Part shown: positions 1 to 8,122 of the stretch, one piece after another
Numbering within the stretch: position 1 is the stretch's first letter
How the letters are laid out: every line of letters begins with the position of its first letter
From: DATAES01 sp036493595
Lineage (GTDB): Bacteria > Actinomycetota > Acidimicrobiia > Acidimicrobiales > JACDCH01
NCBI GenBank assembly: GCA_036493595.1
Contig: DASXPN010000072.1
Location: forward strand, 6,040-70,039
Length of the DNA stretch: 64,000 nt
Direction of reading: 5' to 3'
The notes under the pieces: model-generated
What the model was told of the DNA's origin: nothing
Seen by the model: the letters and a program-made list of their open reading frames with translations, nothing else
Database searches by the model: none
Program-made: the position numbers and the translations under genes

Positions 1-2
1 TC

Positions 3-887
3 TTCTGGCGATGGTGTCGCGACCGCTTGTCACCACGGGCACGGCGCGTCGCGATGCTGTTGTTGCTCCTGTACCCGTACGCATGGTTCCTGTACGGCAG
101 CGGTTACGGCGACTCGTTCTTCCTGATGGTCACGCTGGGCGCCTTCTTGCTGCTCGAGCGCGACCGGCCCGTCCTCGCCGGCGTCCTGGGCTTCGTCGCG
201 ACCGCCGCGCGCCCGACCGGCACGGCAGTCCTGCTCGGTCTCGTCGCGGTCGCGCTCGAACGTCGTGGCGTGCTGACGCGCGACGCAGAGGTCCCAGTGC
301 GCGTCGGTGCCGAAGAGGAGTCGACGAGTGAGACATGGCTCGGCCGTGAGCGAGCGCACTGGCACTTTCATCGGGAGAAGTTGCAGCCGAAGGACGCGGG
401 CGTGCTGCTCGCCGTCGGAGGTCTCGCCTGCTTCGTCGTCTTCTGCGCGTCGAAGTTCGGCGACCCGTTCGCGTTCGCGACGGTGCAGAAGGCTCCCGGG
501 TGGGACCAAGCCGCCGGGCTGCACACGTGGCTCAAGGTCGGCTTCTTCGGTCACCTCGTTCACGACTCGCCGTCGTTCTCGCTCCGGCTGCTGTCGCAGG
601 CACTGCTGTCCGTCGGCTTCATCGCGGGCGCCTACGCGGTGTTGCGTCGCTTCGGATGGGGCTACGCGCTGTACTCGCTCGCGATGGTCGGTATCCCGCT
701 GATCGGCACCGGCGACTTCCAAGGCATGGGCCGGTACCTGCTCGGCTGCTTCCCCGTCTTCGCCGTCGGCGGCGAGTGGCTGGCAGCGCCCGAGCGGGGC
801 CGTGCCCGCACTGGGACCTTGGTTGTGAGTGCGATTGCGCTGGTGGCGTTGGCCAGCTTGTTCGGCCGGGCGTACTACCTGACATGA
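3..887 (+). CDS. PIG-V-like mannosyltransferase, membrane protein (5' end cut off)
   Basis: The reading frame is open to the left edge, so the N-terminus is missing; the first in-frame start inside the window, a TTG at 27, is probably not the real one. The visible part is strongly hydrophobic, with several membrane segments separated by short loops. It carries an ARPTG motif and a FGDPFAF..Q..W stretch like those of PIG-V / GT-C mannosyltransferases, which use polyprenyl-phosphate-mannose donors on the outer membrane face. The next gene is a DPM1-like synthase that could make such a donor, which supports this reading. The family is inferred from motifs and topology; the acceptor is unknown. 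Confidence 0.7.
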   Translation, partial: FWRWCRDRLSPRARRVAMLLLLLYPYAWFLYGSGYGDSFFLMVTLGAFLLLERDRPVLAGVLGFVATAARPTGTAVLLGLVAVALERRGVLTRDAEVPVRVGAEEESTSETWLGRERAHWHFHREKLQPKDAGVLLAVGGLACFVVFCASKFGDPFAFATVQKAPGWDQAAGLHTWLKVGFFGHLVHDSPSFSLRLLSQALLSVGFIAGAYAVLRRFGWGYALYSLAMVGIPLIGTGDFQGMGRYLLGCFPVFAVGGEWLAAPERGRARTGTLVVSAIALVALASLFGRAYYLT

Positions 888-905
888 CCCGGTGGAGCCG
901 CGCCC

Positions 906-1688
906 GTGAGTAACCTGCCGTCCCCGATGACCGCGGGCTTCGAATCGATCACGTTCTTCTTCCCGATGTGGAACGAGGAAGAGATGATCGTGCGCACGGT
1001 CGGCGCGGCCAAGGAGACCGGCAACGATCTCGTGGCCACCGGGGTGATCGGGACGTACGAGGTGCTCATCGTCGACGACGCGTCCACTGACGCGACGGGC
1101 AAGATCGCCGACGAATTGGCGGCGAAGGACGACCGCATCCGCGTCGTGCACCACGAACAGAATCGAAAGCTCGGCGGCAGCGTGCGCACCGGGCTCGCTG
1201 AGGCGAAGTCGGAGCTGGTCCTCTACACCGATGCGGACATGCCGTTCGACCTGGCCGACCTCGGTAAGGCGTTGCGGCTCATGAGCGTGTACGACGCGGA
1301 CATCGTCAGCGCATACCGGTTCGATCGCACAGGAGAGGGTGCACGACGGGCGGCGTACTCGCACGCGTACAACGCGCTGGTCAAGATGCTGTTCGGCTTG
1401 CGCTTGCGAGACGTCAACTTCGCGTTCAAGTTGATTCGCCGTGAGGTGCTCGACCATGTCGACCTCATGAGCGAAGGGTCGTTCATCGACGTCGAGCTGC
1501 TCGCGAAGGCGCAGCGCCTCGGGTACTACATCATCCAGTTCGGCGTGGACTACTTCCCGCGCGAGCGGGGCACCTCGACCTTGTCGTCGCCCGCGGTCAT
1601 CGGCACGATCGTGCGTGAGCTCATGCGTCTGCTGCCATCGGTGCGGCGCATCGAACCGCTGCCCGACCACGCGCTGCACCATCGATGA
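906..1688 (+). CDS. Family 2 glycosyltransferase, dolichol/polyprenyl-phosphate mannose synthase-like
   Basis: This 260-residue GT-A protein starts at GTG. FPMWNEEEM (about 19-27) is the nucleotide-sugar binding start of GT2 enzymes, VDDAS (56-60) is the first acidic motif, and the DAD at 109-111 is the metal-binding site. No C-terminal membrane segment is obvious, as in soluble DPM1-type enzymes. It would transfer a sugar from a nucleotide donor to a polyprenyl phosphate at the inner membrane face. It lies 18 bases after the PIG-V-like gene and shares an ATGA stop/start overlap with the deacetylase gene, so the three are probably one transcript. Confidence 0.8.
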   Translation: MSNLPSPMTAGFESITFFFPMWNEEEMIVRTVGAAKETGNDLVATGVIGTYEVLIVDDASTDATGKIADELAAKDDRIRVVHHEQNRKLGGSVRTGLAEAKSELVLYTDADMPFDLADLGKALRLMSVYDADIVSAYRFDRTGEGARRAAYSHAYNALVKMLFGLRLRDVNFAFKLIRREVLDHVDLMSEGSFIDVELLAKAQRLGYYIIQFGVDYFPRERGTSTLSSPAVIGTIVRELMRLLPSVRRIEPLPDHALHHR

Positions 1689-2530
1689 CACGACTGCTGA
1701 TCGTCAACGCCGACGACTACGGGTTGACCGCGGGAGTGTGCCGGGCGATCGTCCGCGCCCATCGAGACGGGATCGTGACGTCGACATCCGCACTCGCGAT
1801 CGGACCGGCGTTCGTCGATCACGCGTCCCTGCTCGACGACGTGCCCGAGCTCGGCGTCGGCGTGCATCTCGCAGTGGTCGGCGAGGATCCGCCGTTGCTC
1901 ACCGCCGCGGAGATCCCTTCGCTGGTCGAGAAGGACGGTCGGCTTCCGCTGTCGTGGAAGCGCTTCCTGCCACGGGCCTTCGCCGGGCGCGTCAAGGTCA
2001 CGGACCTTCGTCGCGAGCTCAACGCGCAACTCGACGCCGTCGCGGCCGCGCTCCCACGCCGTGCGCTCACCCATCTCGACACGCACCAGCACCTGCATCT
2101 GTGGCCACCGTTCGGGTCGCTCGTGGTCGAGCTGGCGCGCCAGCGCGGGATCCCCGCGGTCCGCGTGACTCGATCCGCGGGCCGCTCGCCGCGAGCAATC
2201 GTCGTGAACCGGTTGGCCCGTCGCTTCGAGATGAAGGCCACCGACGCCGGGTTGCGGACGACGGCGGCGTTTGCAGGATTCGACGAAGGAGGCACGCTCG
2301 CGACCGACGACTTGATCCGGACCGTCGGCCGCCTCGGTGCGAGCGGGGCGCCGACGGTTGAGCTCGGCATCCATCCCGGTGAGCACGACGACGTCGCGCT
2401 CGCTCGCTACGAGTGGGGCTATCGGTGGGGTGACGAGCTCGATGCCCTCGTGGCGCCGGCCACTCGCGAGGCCGTCGACCGCGCCGGTTTCACGCTCGGC
2501 TCGTACGCCGCGCTGACGGCTGTTTCATGA
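1685..2530 (+). CDS. ChbG/YdjC-family carbohydrate deacetylase
   Basis: This 281-residue protein begins with LLIVNADDYG, the hallmark of the YdjC/ChbG family of metal-dependent deacetylases acting on N-acetylated sugars. The acidic DD (10-11), His61 and the HLDTHQHLH cluster (130-138) give the expected metal and catalytic residues. Its ATG overlaps the TGA of the glycosyltransferase gene by four bases, which indicates translational coupling. In a glycosyltransferase operon, deacetylation of a lipid-linked or surface N-acetyl sugar is a reasonable role, but the substrate is inferred. Confidence 0.82.
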   Translation: MTRLLIVNADDYGLTAGVCRAIVRAHRDGIVTSTSALAIGPAFVDHASLLDDVPELGVGVHLAVVGEDPPLLTAAEIPSLVEKDGRLPLSWKRFLPRAFAGRVKVTDLRRELNAQLDAVAAALPRRALTHLDTHQHLHLWPPFGSLVVELARQRGIPAVRVTRSAGRSPRAIVVNRLARRFEMKATDAGLRTTAAFAGFDEGGTLATDDLIRTVGRLGASGAPTVELGIHPGEHDDVALARYEWGYRWGDELDALVAPATREAVDRAGFTLGSYAALTAVS

Positions 2531-2554
2531 CGGCCCTCTCATGACGGCCCTCTC
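2527..2554 (+). repeat. Two tandem 14-base copies of a start-codon region
   Basis: ATGACGGCCCTCTC occurs twice in direct tandem (2527-2540 and 2541-2554) and is followed by a third, partial copy (ATGACGG) that carries the real ATG of the methyltransferase gene at 2555. Frames opened at the first two ATGs stop after five codons. The first ATG also overlaps the TGA of the deacetylase gene. The array looks like a small duplication of the junction between two coupled genes. Confidence 0.8.
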
Positions 2555-3277
2555 ATGACGGAGCGCTCGGTCGAGCTGTTCGCCGACGGTGGGCGCGCCA
2601 CGCGGCTGCACACCCGGTTGCGATGGTGGTGGTGCCCGTTCCCTCTGATCGAGGCCGAAGTGCCGAAGAACGGCGACGTCCTCGAGGTCGGATGCGGGCA
2701 CGGGCTGCTGTCGTTGTACCTCGGGTTGCAATCCCGCCAACGTCACGTCGCCGGCGTCGACATCGACCGCGACAAGATCGCCGAAGCGAACGACGCGTTG
2801 TCCCGACTGCACCCGAGTGAGGCCGACGTGACCTTCGAGACGGTCGATCCCGGCTTCGTCCCGACGGGGGAGTGGGACGCGATCGTGATCGCCGACGTCC
2901 TCTATCTGTTACCGGAGGACACTCAACGCGCACTCCTCGAGGCGGCCGCCGGCGCGCTCGCGGACGGAGGCGTCCTGGTGGTGAAGGAGATGGGACTGCG
3001 GCCGCGGTGGAAGTTGCAGTGGAATCGGGTGCAAGAGACGCTCGCGACGCGAGTGTTTCGCGTGACCGACTCAGTCGGCAGGGGGCTCTCCTTCGTCGAT
3101 CCCGACGTGATGGGAGGTTGGCTCGCCGCGGCGGGCCTCGAGGTCCGTCATCGCCGCATCGACCGGGGCTACCCGTGGCCGCATCATCTGATCGCCGGTC
3201 GCCGCCCGGATCATCGAGCGGCGAGCGCGGCCGAGACCGCGTCGACGAAGGCATCGACTTCGGCTTCGTCGTTGTAG
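2555..3277 (+). CDS. SAM-dependent class I methyltransferase
   Basis: This 240-residue protein has the Rossmann motif I VLEVGCGHG (42-50), an acidic ribose-binding residue in GVDIDRDK, and a following VIADVLYLL strand typical of motif II/III. It is the last gene of the glycosyltransferase cluster. The ATG at 2555 was chosen because the two preceding ATGs, in a tandem repeat, run into stops after five codons. Its last 67 bases overlap the 3' end of the convergent aminotransferase gene. The methyl acceptor is unknown; a sugar or lipid of the same pathway is a guess. Confidence 0.72.
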   Translation: MTERSVELFADGGRATRLHTRLRWWWCPFPLIEAEVPKNGDVLEVGCGHGLLSLYLGLQSRQRHVAGVDIDRDKIAEANDALSRLHPSEADVTFETVDPGFVPTGEWDAIVIADVLYLLPEDTQRALLEAAAGALADGGVLVVKEMGLRPRWKLQWNRVQETLATRVFRVTDSVGRGLSFVDPDVMGGWLAAAGLEVRHRRIDRGYPWPHHLIAGRRPDHRAASAAETASTKASTSASSL

Positions 3278-4362
3278 CCGTGCGGCGAGACACGAATGCC
3301 GCCGCCGCGCGGCGCGCAGAGAAATCGCTTCGCTTCGAGACGTTCGGCGAGTTGATCCGCGCTCATCGCGTCGCTCACGAACGTCATGACGGCGGACCTG
3401 CCCTCTCCTGACCGATCCGAGAGCACGCGTACGCCCGGCAATGCGTTGAGGCGTTCGGTCAATCGCGCGCACAGGGCGTCCACGTGCTGCCACACGCGAG
3501 CGATGCCTGCCTCCAACAGCACGTCGATCGACGCGCCGAGGCCAACCGTTCCGGCCACGTTGGGCGATCCGCCCTCGAAGCGCCGCGCCGAGTCGTCCCA
3601 CACGAGGTCGAGGTTGTCCCACTCGCCGCGGTGCGCGACCGAGGCCCACCCCGGCTCGAGGGGACGGAGCTGATCACGCACTCGAGGGGCCACATACAGG
3701 ACGCCGAGGCCCCGCGGCGAGCACAGCCACTTGTGCGCTCCGACGACGGCGAAGTCCACGTCCCATGTGGCCAGGTCCGCAGGGATGACACCGACGCCCT
3801 GCATGACGTCTGCACACAGCAGCGCGCCCGCTTCGTGACAGACGCTCGCGAGCGCCGCGAGATCGACTCGCCAGCCGCGCCCGTAGTTGACCCAACTCGT
3901 GGCGACGACCTTCGGCGGTGGGCCGTCCGCAATCGCGTCCTCGAATGCCTCGGTCGGCAGCGCGCCACCGTCGCCGATCGGTGCGACGAGGTCGACCTGC
4001 ACGCCGAGGTCGCGCAACGACAGCCATGGATAGATGGTCGACGGGAACTCGCGGTCGGGTACCACGACGCGGTCGCCGGGCTTCCACTGCAACCCGGACG
4101 CGACGAAGCCGAGTCCTTCAGTGGTGTTCTTCACGAACGCCACATCGTCGGTGGGCACGCCGAGCAATGTCGCGGCGGACTGTCGCGCGCGGTGCATGCG
4201 ATGCTCGAGCTCGTCGTAGTTCGCCCGCCCGTTCTGTTCGAAGTGAAGCGCCCACCAGCGCACCGCATCCGCCGCCGCTTTCGTGATCGGCGCAACACCG
4301 GCGTGATCGAAGTACGTGTAGTGCTCTGCGACCGGAAATTGCGCTCGGGGGAGGGCTGTCAC
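3211..4362 (-). CDS. PLP-dependent class V aminotransferase (cysteine desulfurase/isopenicillin epimerase-like)
   Basis: This 383-residue protein starts at GTG. The PLP lysine is in VVGAHKWLCSPRG (Lys211), and ADVMQG (184-189) gives the cofactor-ring Asp. The N-terminal FDHAGVAP is the usual substrate-side motif of class V enzymes. It lacks a clear Cys-loop of housekeeping IscS, so an epimerase, lyase or aminotransferase role on an amino acid is more likely. Its start overlaps the stop of the Lrp/AsnC gene (GTGA), so the two are coupled, and the regulator may sense this enzyme's amino-acid substrate. Confidence 0.8.
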   Translation of the reverse strand: MTALPRAQFPVAEHYTYFDHAGVAPITKAAADAVRWWALHFEQNGRANYDELEHRMHRARQSAATLLGVPTDDVAFVKNTTEGLGFVASGLQWKPGDRVVVPDREFPSTIYPWLSLRDLGVQVDLVAPIGDGGALPTEAFEDAIADGPPPKVVATSWVNYGRGWRVDLAALASVCHEAGALLCADVMQGVGVIPADLATWDVDFAVVGAHKWLCSPRGLGVLYVAPRVRDQLRPLEPGWASVAHRGEWDNLDLVWDDSARRFEGGSPNVAGTVGLGASIDVLLEAGIARVWQHVDALCARLTERLNALPGVRVLSDRSGEGRSAVMTFVSDAMSADQLAERLEAKRFLCAPRGGGIRVSPHGYNDEAEVDAFVDAVSAALAAR

Positions 4363-4850
4363 CGCGCCCGCTTGTCGCCCGCAACGAGCTGAGCCACGAG
4401 CGGCAGGACGCGATGGCCGAGTTGCTCGGTCAACGCGATCTGGGTCGTCGTGCGCATGATGCCGTCAACCTCGAGGATGGCGTTGATGACCTCCTGCAAG
4501 TGCTCGTTGGTGCGCGCCACCACCCGGCAGTGAAGGTCGGCGGCGCCGGTGGTGGCATGAGCCTCGAGTACCTCGGCGATGCCGGAGAGGTGCGAGGTGA
4601 CGTCCACCAGGCGACCCTGCGCGATCTCGAGCGTCACGAAGGCGAGCACGTTGTAGCCGAGAGCGCGCAGGTCGAGGTCGGGGCCGAAGCCGGTGATGAT
4701 CCCGCGGCTGCGAAGTTTGTCGAGGCGAGCCTGCGCGGTGCCGCGGGCGACGCCGAGTTGGCGGGCCAACTCCATGACCCCGGCCCTCGGCGCGGCGGCA
4801 AGGGCCAGGATGAGTCGCGCGTCCAGGGTGTCGATACCGGTGGGCAGCAT
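4359..4850 (-). CDS. Lrp/AsnC-family transcriptional regulator
   Basis: This 163-residue protein has an N-terminal winged helix (ELARQLGVARGTAQARLDKL, about 25-44) followed by an RAM/AsnC ligand-binding domain with the usual alternating strands and a conserved HCRV segment. I start it at the ATG at 4850 because MLPTGIDTLDARLI fits the family N-terminus; the open frame continues upstream without similarity. It is divergent from the hppD gene across 127 bases and coupled to an aminotransferase gene. Control of aromatic amino-acid breakdown is therefore a reasonable inference. Confidence 0.85.
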   Translation of the reverse strand: MLPTGIDTLDARLILALAAAPRAGVMELARQLGVARGTAQARLDKLRSRGIITGFGPDLDLRALGYNVLAFVTLEIAQGRLVDVTSHLSGIAEVLEAHATTGAADLHCRVVARTNEHLQEVINAILEVDGIMRTTTQIALTEQLGHRVLPLVAQLVAGDKRAR

Positions 4851-4906
4851 GTGATGAATCCTAGGAAACTCGGCCCGCACTCTTGGACAGACTGCACAGC
4901 GTAGGC

Positions 4907-4919
4907 GACAACTGTTGAC
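4907..4919. promoter_or_regulatory. Near-palindrome between lrp-type gene and hppD, possible operator
   Basis: GACAACTGTTGAC is an inverted repeat with a central T and one mismatch. It lies midway in the 127-base divergent gap between the Lrp/AsnC gene and hppD. The size and symmetry are compatible with an Lrp-family site, but one short imperfect copy could arise by chance. Confidence 0.3.
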
Positions 4920-4977
4920 CGATCGGCGCGTTCCCCGTTGACTCGAAGCACAGTTCGCCACCCAAAGGGGACGCAGG

Positions 4978-6096
4978 ATGACGGTCACCGATGTGCAAGC
5001 GCCACCCCGTCTAGGAGGCATCGATCACCTCGAGTGGTGGGTCGGCAACGCCCGGGCGTTCGCGGCCTTCCTCGCCAGCGGGTTCGGGTTCACCCCCGTC
5101 GCACACGCGGGACCAGAGACGGGCCGGCGCGATCGCGTCTCCTACCTCTTGCAGCAGGGCGACGTGCGCTTCCTCGTCACCGGCGGGCTCGACCCTGACG
5201 GTGACGTCGCCGAGCATGTGCGCCGCCACGGTGACGGCATCCGCGACATCGCCTTCCTCGTTGCGGACGTCGACCACACCTATGAAGCCGCGCTGGCGCG
5301 CGGTGCGACAGGGTTCCGTGCACCGGCGATCGACGTCGACCCCGACGGGCACGGCATCATCCGCCACGCCGCGATCGCGACGTACGGGGAGACGGTTCAC
5401 ACGTTCCTCGATCGCTCGCACTACGAAGGCCCGTTCGCCCCGCAGTTCGAGAAGTCGTTGCTGGTTGCGCCAGTCGGTCCGGCGGTCGGCATCGATCGCG
5501 TCGACCACGTCGTCGCCAACGTCGAGGAAGGCGCGCTACGACAGTGGGTCGGCTACTACCAGCAGGTGCTCGGCTTCGATCAGCTCGTGCACTTCTCGGA
5601 CGACGACATCTCGACCGAGTACTCCGCGCTCATGTCGACTGTCGTGTGGAACCACGACAAGATCGTGCTGCCGATCAACGAGCCGGCCGTCGGCAGGCGC
5701 AAGAGTCAGATCGAGGAGTACCTCGACTACTACGGCTCGCCCGGCGTGCAACATCTCGCGCTCGGTACCGCCGACATCGTCGCGAGCGTGCGAGCGTTGC
5801 GCGATCGCGGCGTGCGCTTCCTCGACGTGCCCGCGTCCTACTACGACGAGGCACGGACGCGCATGGGCACACTGGGCGAGGAGTTGCCGTGGGAGCGGTT
5901 GGCCGATCTCGGCATCCTCGTCGACCGCGATCACGACGGCTACCTGCTGCAGATCTTCACGGAGTGCGTGACCGACCGTCCGACCGTGTTCTTCGAGATC
6001 ATCCAACGTGAGGGCGCGAAGGGCTTCGGCGAGGGCAACTTCAAGGCACTCTTCGAAGCGATCGAGCGCGAGCAGGAGCGTCGCGGCAACCTCTAG
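4978..6096 (+). CDS. hppD: 4-hydroxyphenylpyruvate dioxygenase
   Basis: This 372-residue enzyme is of normal family length, with two vicinal-oxygen-chelate halves. The iron ligands are visible as His177 (RVDHVV), His259 (GVQHLAL) and Glu340 (VFFEIIQR). The C-terminal GEGNFKALFEAIE is the family signature helix that gates the active site. The enzyme converts 4-hydroxyphenylpyruvate to homogentisate in tyrosine catabolism in the cytosol. The ATG has an upstream AGGGGA at about 8 bases. It is divergent from an Lrp/AsnC regulator; homogentisate dioxygenase is not in the window. Confidence 0.95.
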   Translation: MTVTDVQAPPRLGGIDHLEWWVGNARAFAAFLASGFGFTPVAHAGPETGRRDRVSYLLQQGDVRFLVTGGLDPDGDVAEHVRRHGDGIRDIAFLVADVDHTYEAALARGATGFRAPAIDVDPDGHGIIRHAAIATYGETVHTFLDRSHYEGPFAPQFEKSLLVAPVGPAVGIDRVDHVVANVEEGALRQWVGYYQQVLGFDQLVHFSDDDISTEYSALMSTVVWNHDKIVLPINEPAVGRRKSQIEEYLDYYGSPGVQHLALGTADIVASVRALRDRGVRFLDVPASYYDEARTRMGTLGEELPWERLADLGILVDRDHDGYLLQIFTECVTDRPTVFFEIIQREGAKGFGEGNFKALFEAIEREQERRGNL

Positions 6097-6157
6097 CCAC
6101 GACGCCGCATCGGGGACGGCCCGCAGTCCGGCCGCGTTAGTCTGAGCAACTCACCCG

Positions 6158-6231
6158 GGGCGATTAGCTCAGTTGGCTAGAGCACCTGCATGACGCGCAG
6201 GGGGTCGGGGGTTCGAGTCCCTCATCGCCCA
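6158..6231 (+). tRNA. tRNA-Val (anticodon GAC)
   Basis: The acceptor arms GGGCGAT (6158-6164) and ATCGCCC (6224-6230) pair fully, with discriminator A6231. The D stem is GCTC/GAGC. The anticodon stem CCTGC/GCAGG closes the loop ATGACGC, giving anticodon GAC at 6192-6194. The T arm carries TTCGAGT. The CCA end is not encoded (ACCG follows). Confidence 0.96.
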
Positions 6232-6244
6232 CCGAAAACTCTGC

Positions 6245-6775
6245 TCAGGACTCGAGCGCGGCCTCGACTCGCTTGATCGTCTGGTCGTCGAGATTGGCGT
6301 ACACCAACTCGGCGCCCGTGAACCGCTTCGCCTCCGTGACGAGAGCGTCGCGATCGAGCTTCTCGACCAGCAGCACGACGGTCACGGTGTCGGGGTCCAC
6401 CGTCTCACGGAACCACGTAACCCACTCATCGGAGATTCCGAGGTCGATGACCTTCGCCGCGATCGCACCGGTTCCAGCCCCAAGGGCGAGGCCGGCCACC
6501 CAACCGACTGGCCCGCCCAGGATCAAGCCGAAGAGGCCCGCCCACACCGCCCCGGATACGGCGGTCCGGCCAGGTTGGAGATCGGTTGTCTCGTGAACCA
6601 TGGTCCGACCGTCGTGGTCCTTCATGACCAACACGGCGTCGCGAAGCGTCAAGCCGCCCTTCGCTGCCAATCCGGTCGCCGCGGTCAGGAACTCTTGGGC
6701 GCGGAACCTGTCGTCGAATGAGATACCGACGAGGGTCTGAGGGACCTGCGTCGACTCGGTGCCACCGTCGCTCAT
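6245..6775 (-). CDS. DUF1269-type membrane protein
   Basis: This 176-residue protein has a ferredoxin-like N-terminal part beginning TLVGISFDDRFRAQEFL. A central glycine-rich double membrane hairpin follows (AVWAGLFGLILGGPVGWVAG and a GAGTGAIAAKVIDLG stretch), then a C-terminal half ending in an amphipathic helix. This arrangement matches DUF1269 proteins, whose function is not settled. Its ATG overlaps the stop codon of the calcium-motif protein gene by four bases, so the two are translated together. Confidence 0.78.
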   Translation of the reverse strand: MSDGGTESTQVPQTLVGISFDDRFRAQEFLTAATGLAAKGGLTLRDAVLVMKDHDGRTMVHETTDLQPGRTAVSGAVWAGLFGLILGGPVGWVAGLALGAGTGAIAAKVIDLGISDEWVTWFRETVDPDTVTVVLLVEKLDRDALVTEAKRFTGAELVYANLDDQTIKRVEAALES

Positions 6776-7086
6776 TCTTCGAGCAGATCCTCCCGGACGG
6801 CGACATCGACCTCGACCTCGATCTCGTCCTCGTCGATGACGCCGTCGCGATTCGCGTCGACACCGGTGATGGTCGTCCGTTCGATGATGTCCGGAATCCC
6901 GTCGCCGTCCACGTCGACCGCGACGGTCGTCGTCCGCTGCACGATGTCGGGTACGCCGTCACCGTCCACGTCGACAACCGTTGTCGTGGTCTCGCTCACC
7001 GCATCGACCGTGCCGTCATCATCGACGTCGATGATGTCGGTCTCGACCTCGATGTCGATCTCGCCTTGAACTTCGTTCTCGTCCAC
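6772..7086 (-). CDS. Small acidic protein with repeated calcium-binding-like DxDxDG motifs
   Basis: The frame encodes about 104 residues, nearly all acidic. Four DxDxDG-type units about 20 residues apart (DVDDDGTVD, DVDGDGVPD, DVDGDGIPD, DANRDGVID) resemble dockerin/EF-hand calcium loops and are separated by TTTT.VDVDG linkers. No ATG lies in the compatible part of the frame. I propose GTG at 7086; a TTG at 7098 is possible and sits closer to an AAGAGAG element. There is no signal peptide, so calcium binding inside the cell, or none at all, must be considered. It overlaps the DUF1269 gene by ATGA. Confidence 0.6.
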   Translation of the reverse strand: MDENEVQGEIDIEVETDIIDVDDDGTVDAVSETTTTVVDVDGDGVPDIVQRTTTVAVDVDGDGIPDIIERTTITGVDANRDGVIDEDEIEVEVDVAVREDLLEE

Positions 7087-7159
7087 GAGTGCAGTCAAAC
7101 ACTCTCTTGGCCGTGCGGCAACGGTCAGCTGGTCGGGCTCGGCGTGGGCGGCTTCTGAG

Positions 7160-7171
7160 TACAGTGCGCGG
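7160..7171 (+). promoter_or_regulatory. Possible -10 element for leaderless cyclase transcript
   Basis: TACAGT at 7160-7165 is followed by six bases and then the GTG of the cyclase gene at 7172. A transcript starting seven bases after this element would begin at the start codon itself. No Shine-Dalgarno sequence is visible, which fits leaderless translation. No good -35 is evident. Confidence 0.35.
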
Positions 7172-8089
7172 GTGTCGTCGGGTGAGAGTGGCACCGGTTC
7201 AGGCCAGCCACCGACGGCGTGGCGACGACAGATGTTGAAGAAGTTGGCCAAGACCGCCGGCAAGCGCAAGGGCGAGCCGCTGACTTCTGCGGACTGGCAG
7301 GCGTACTTCGAGTTCGGTGCGCAGCCGCAATCGCGCGCGCTGAAGCGGCTGCTCCGTACGCTGCCCTCCACGCCGCGCTGCGGATTCTGTGGAGCACCGT
7401 TCGCCGGTATCGGCTCCCGAATCGTGCGACCGCTCGGCTACCGGCCCTCACGCAAGAACCCGAACCTCTGCGCGTTGTGTGTGGAGCTCGCGCCACCGGG
7501 CGGCATGACGACAGACGTCGGCGTCGTCTTCGCAGACCTTCGGAACTTCACGACCAAGTCGGAGTCGATGTCGCCCGAGCAGGCGACGGTGATGCTTCGA
7601 CACTTCTACGGGTGCGCCGAGAAGGTTTTCTTCCCGGAGGCGCTGATCGACAAGCTGATCGGCGACGAGGTCATGGCGCTGTACCTCCCGATCTTCGTCT
7701 GCCGTGGTGGTCGTAGAGCAGTGGACAACTACGACTACGGGCAACTCGCCACGGTCATGATCCGCCACGCACGTGAGCTCCTCGAGCGCATCGGCTACGG
7801 GACGAGGGAAGGTCCCGCGTTCGACGTCGGCATCGGACTCGATTTCGGCGAGGTGTTCGTTGGCAACATCGGTGATCACGCGGTACACGACTTCACTGCC
7901 ATCGGCGATGTGGTCAACACCGCGGCGCGGCTGCAGGCGCAGGCCGCCGGAGGCGAAGTGCTCGCTTCACATCGTGTCACCGAGCTTCTCGACGAGTCGG
8001 TTGGGACGCCCGAAGAGATTGCGCTGAAGGGGAAGGCCGATCCGGTGCTCGCGTACCGGATCAAGTGGTTCGACGGCTCCGCCGCGTAA
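7172..8089 (+). CDS. Class III adenylate/guanylate cyclase with N-terminal four-cysteine motif
   Basis: This protein has 305 residues from the GTG, or 285 from an internal ATG at 7232. The catalytic domain covers about 114-300: VVFADLRNFT (118-127) holds the first metal Asp, KLIGDEVMAL (161-170) the second, and DFTAIGDVVNTAARLQ is the late class III motif. Before it, CGFC (70-73) and CALC (100-103) form a likely zinc ribbon, unusual for this family. No membrane segment is present. The product would be cAMP or cGMP; which one cannot be told. It is divergent from the calcium-motif/DUF1269 pair. Confidence 0.85.
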   Translation: MSSGESGTGSGQPPTAWRRQMLKKLAKTAGKRKGEPLTSADWQAYFEFGAQPQSRALKRLLRTLPSTPRCGFCGAPFAGIGSRIVRPLGYRPSRKNPNLCALCVELAPPGGMTTDVGVVFADLRNFTTKSESMSPEQATVMLRHFYGCAEKVFFPEALIDKLIGDEVMALYLPIFVCRGGRRAVDNYDYGQLATVMIRHARELLERIGYGTREGPAFDVGIGLDFGEVFVGNIGDHAVHDFTAIGDVVNTAARLQAQAAGGEVLASHRVTELLDESVGTPEEIALKGKADPVLAYRIKWFDGSAA

Positions 8090-8122
8090 GCGACTGTCAC
8101 ACCCCCTGGGGATGATGGGGCC

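Noticed and set aside
30..1691. Long minus-strand open frame of about 553 codons
   Set aside because: It is the mirror of the GT-C and GT2 genes; it is Arg/His/Gln-rich, has no motifs and conflicts with the family motifs on the plus strand.
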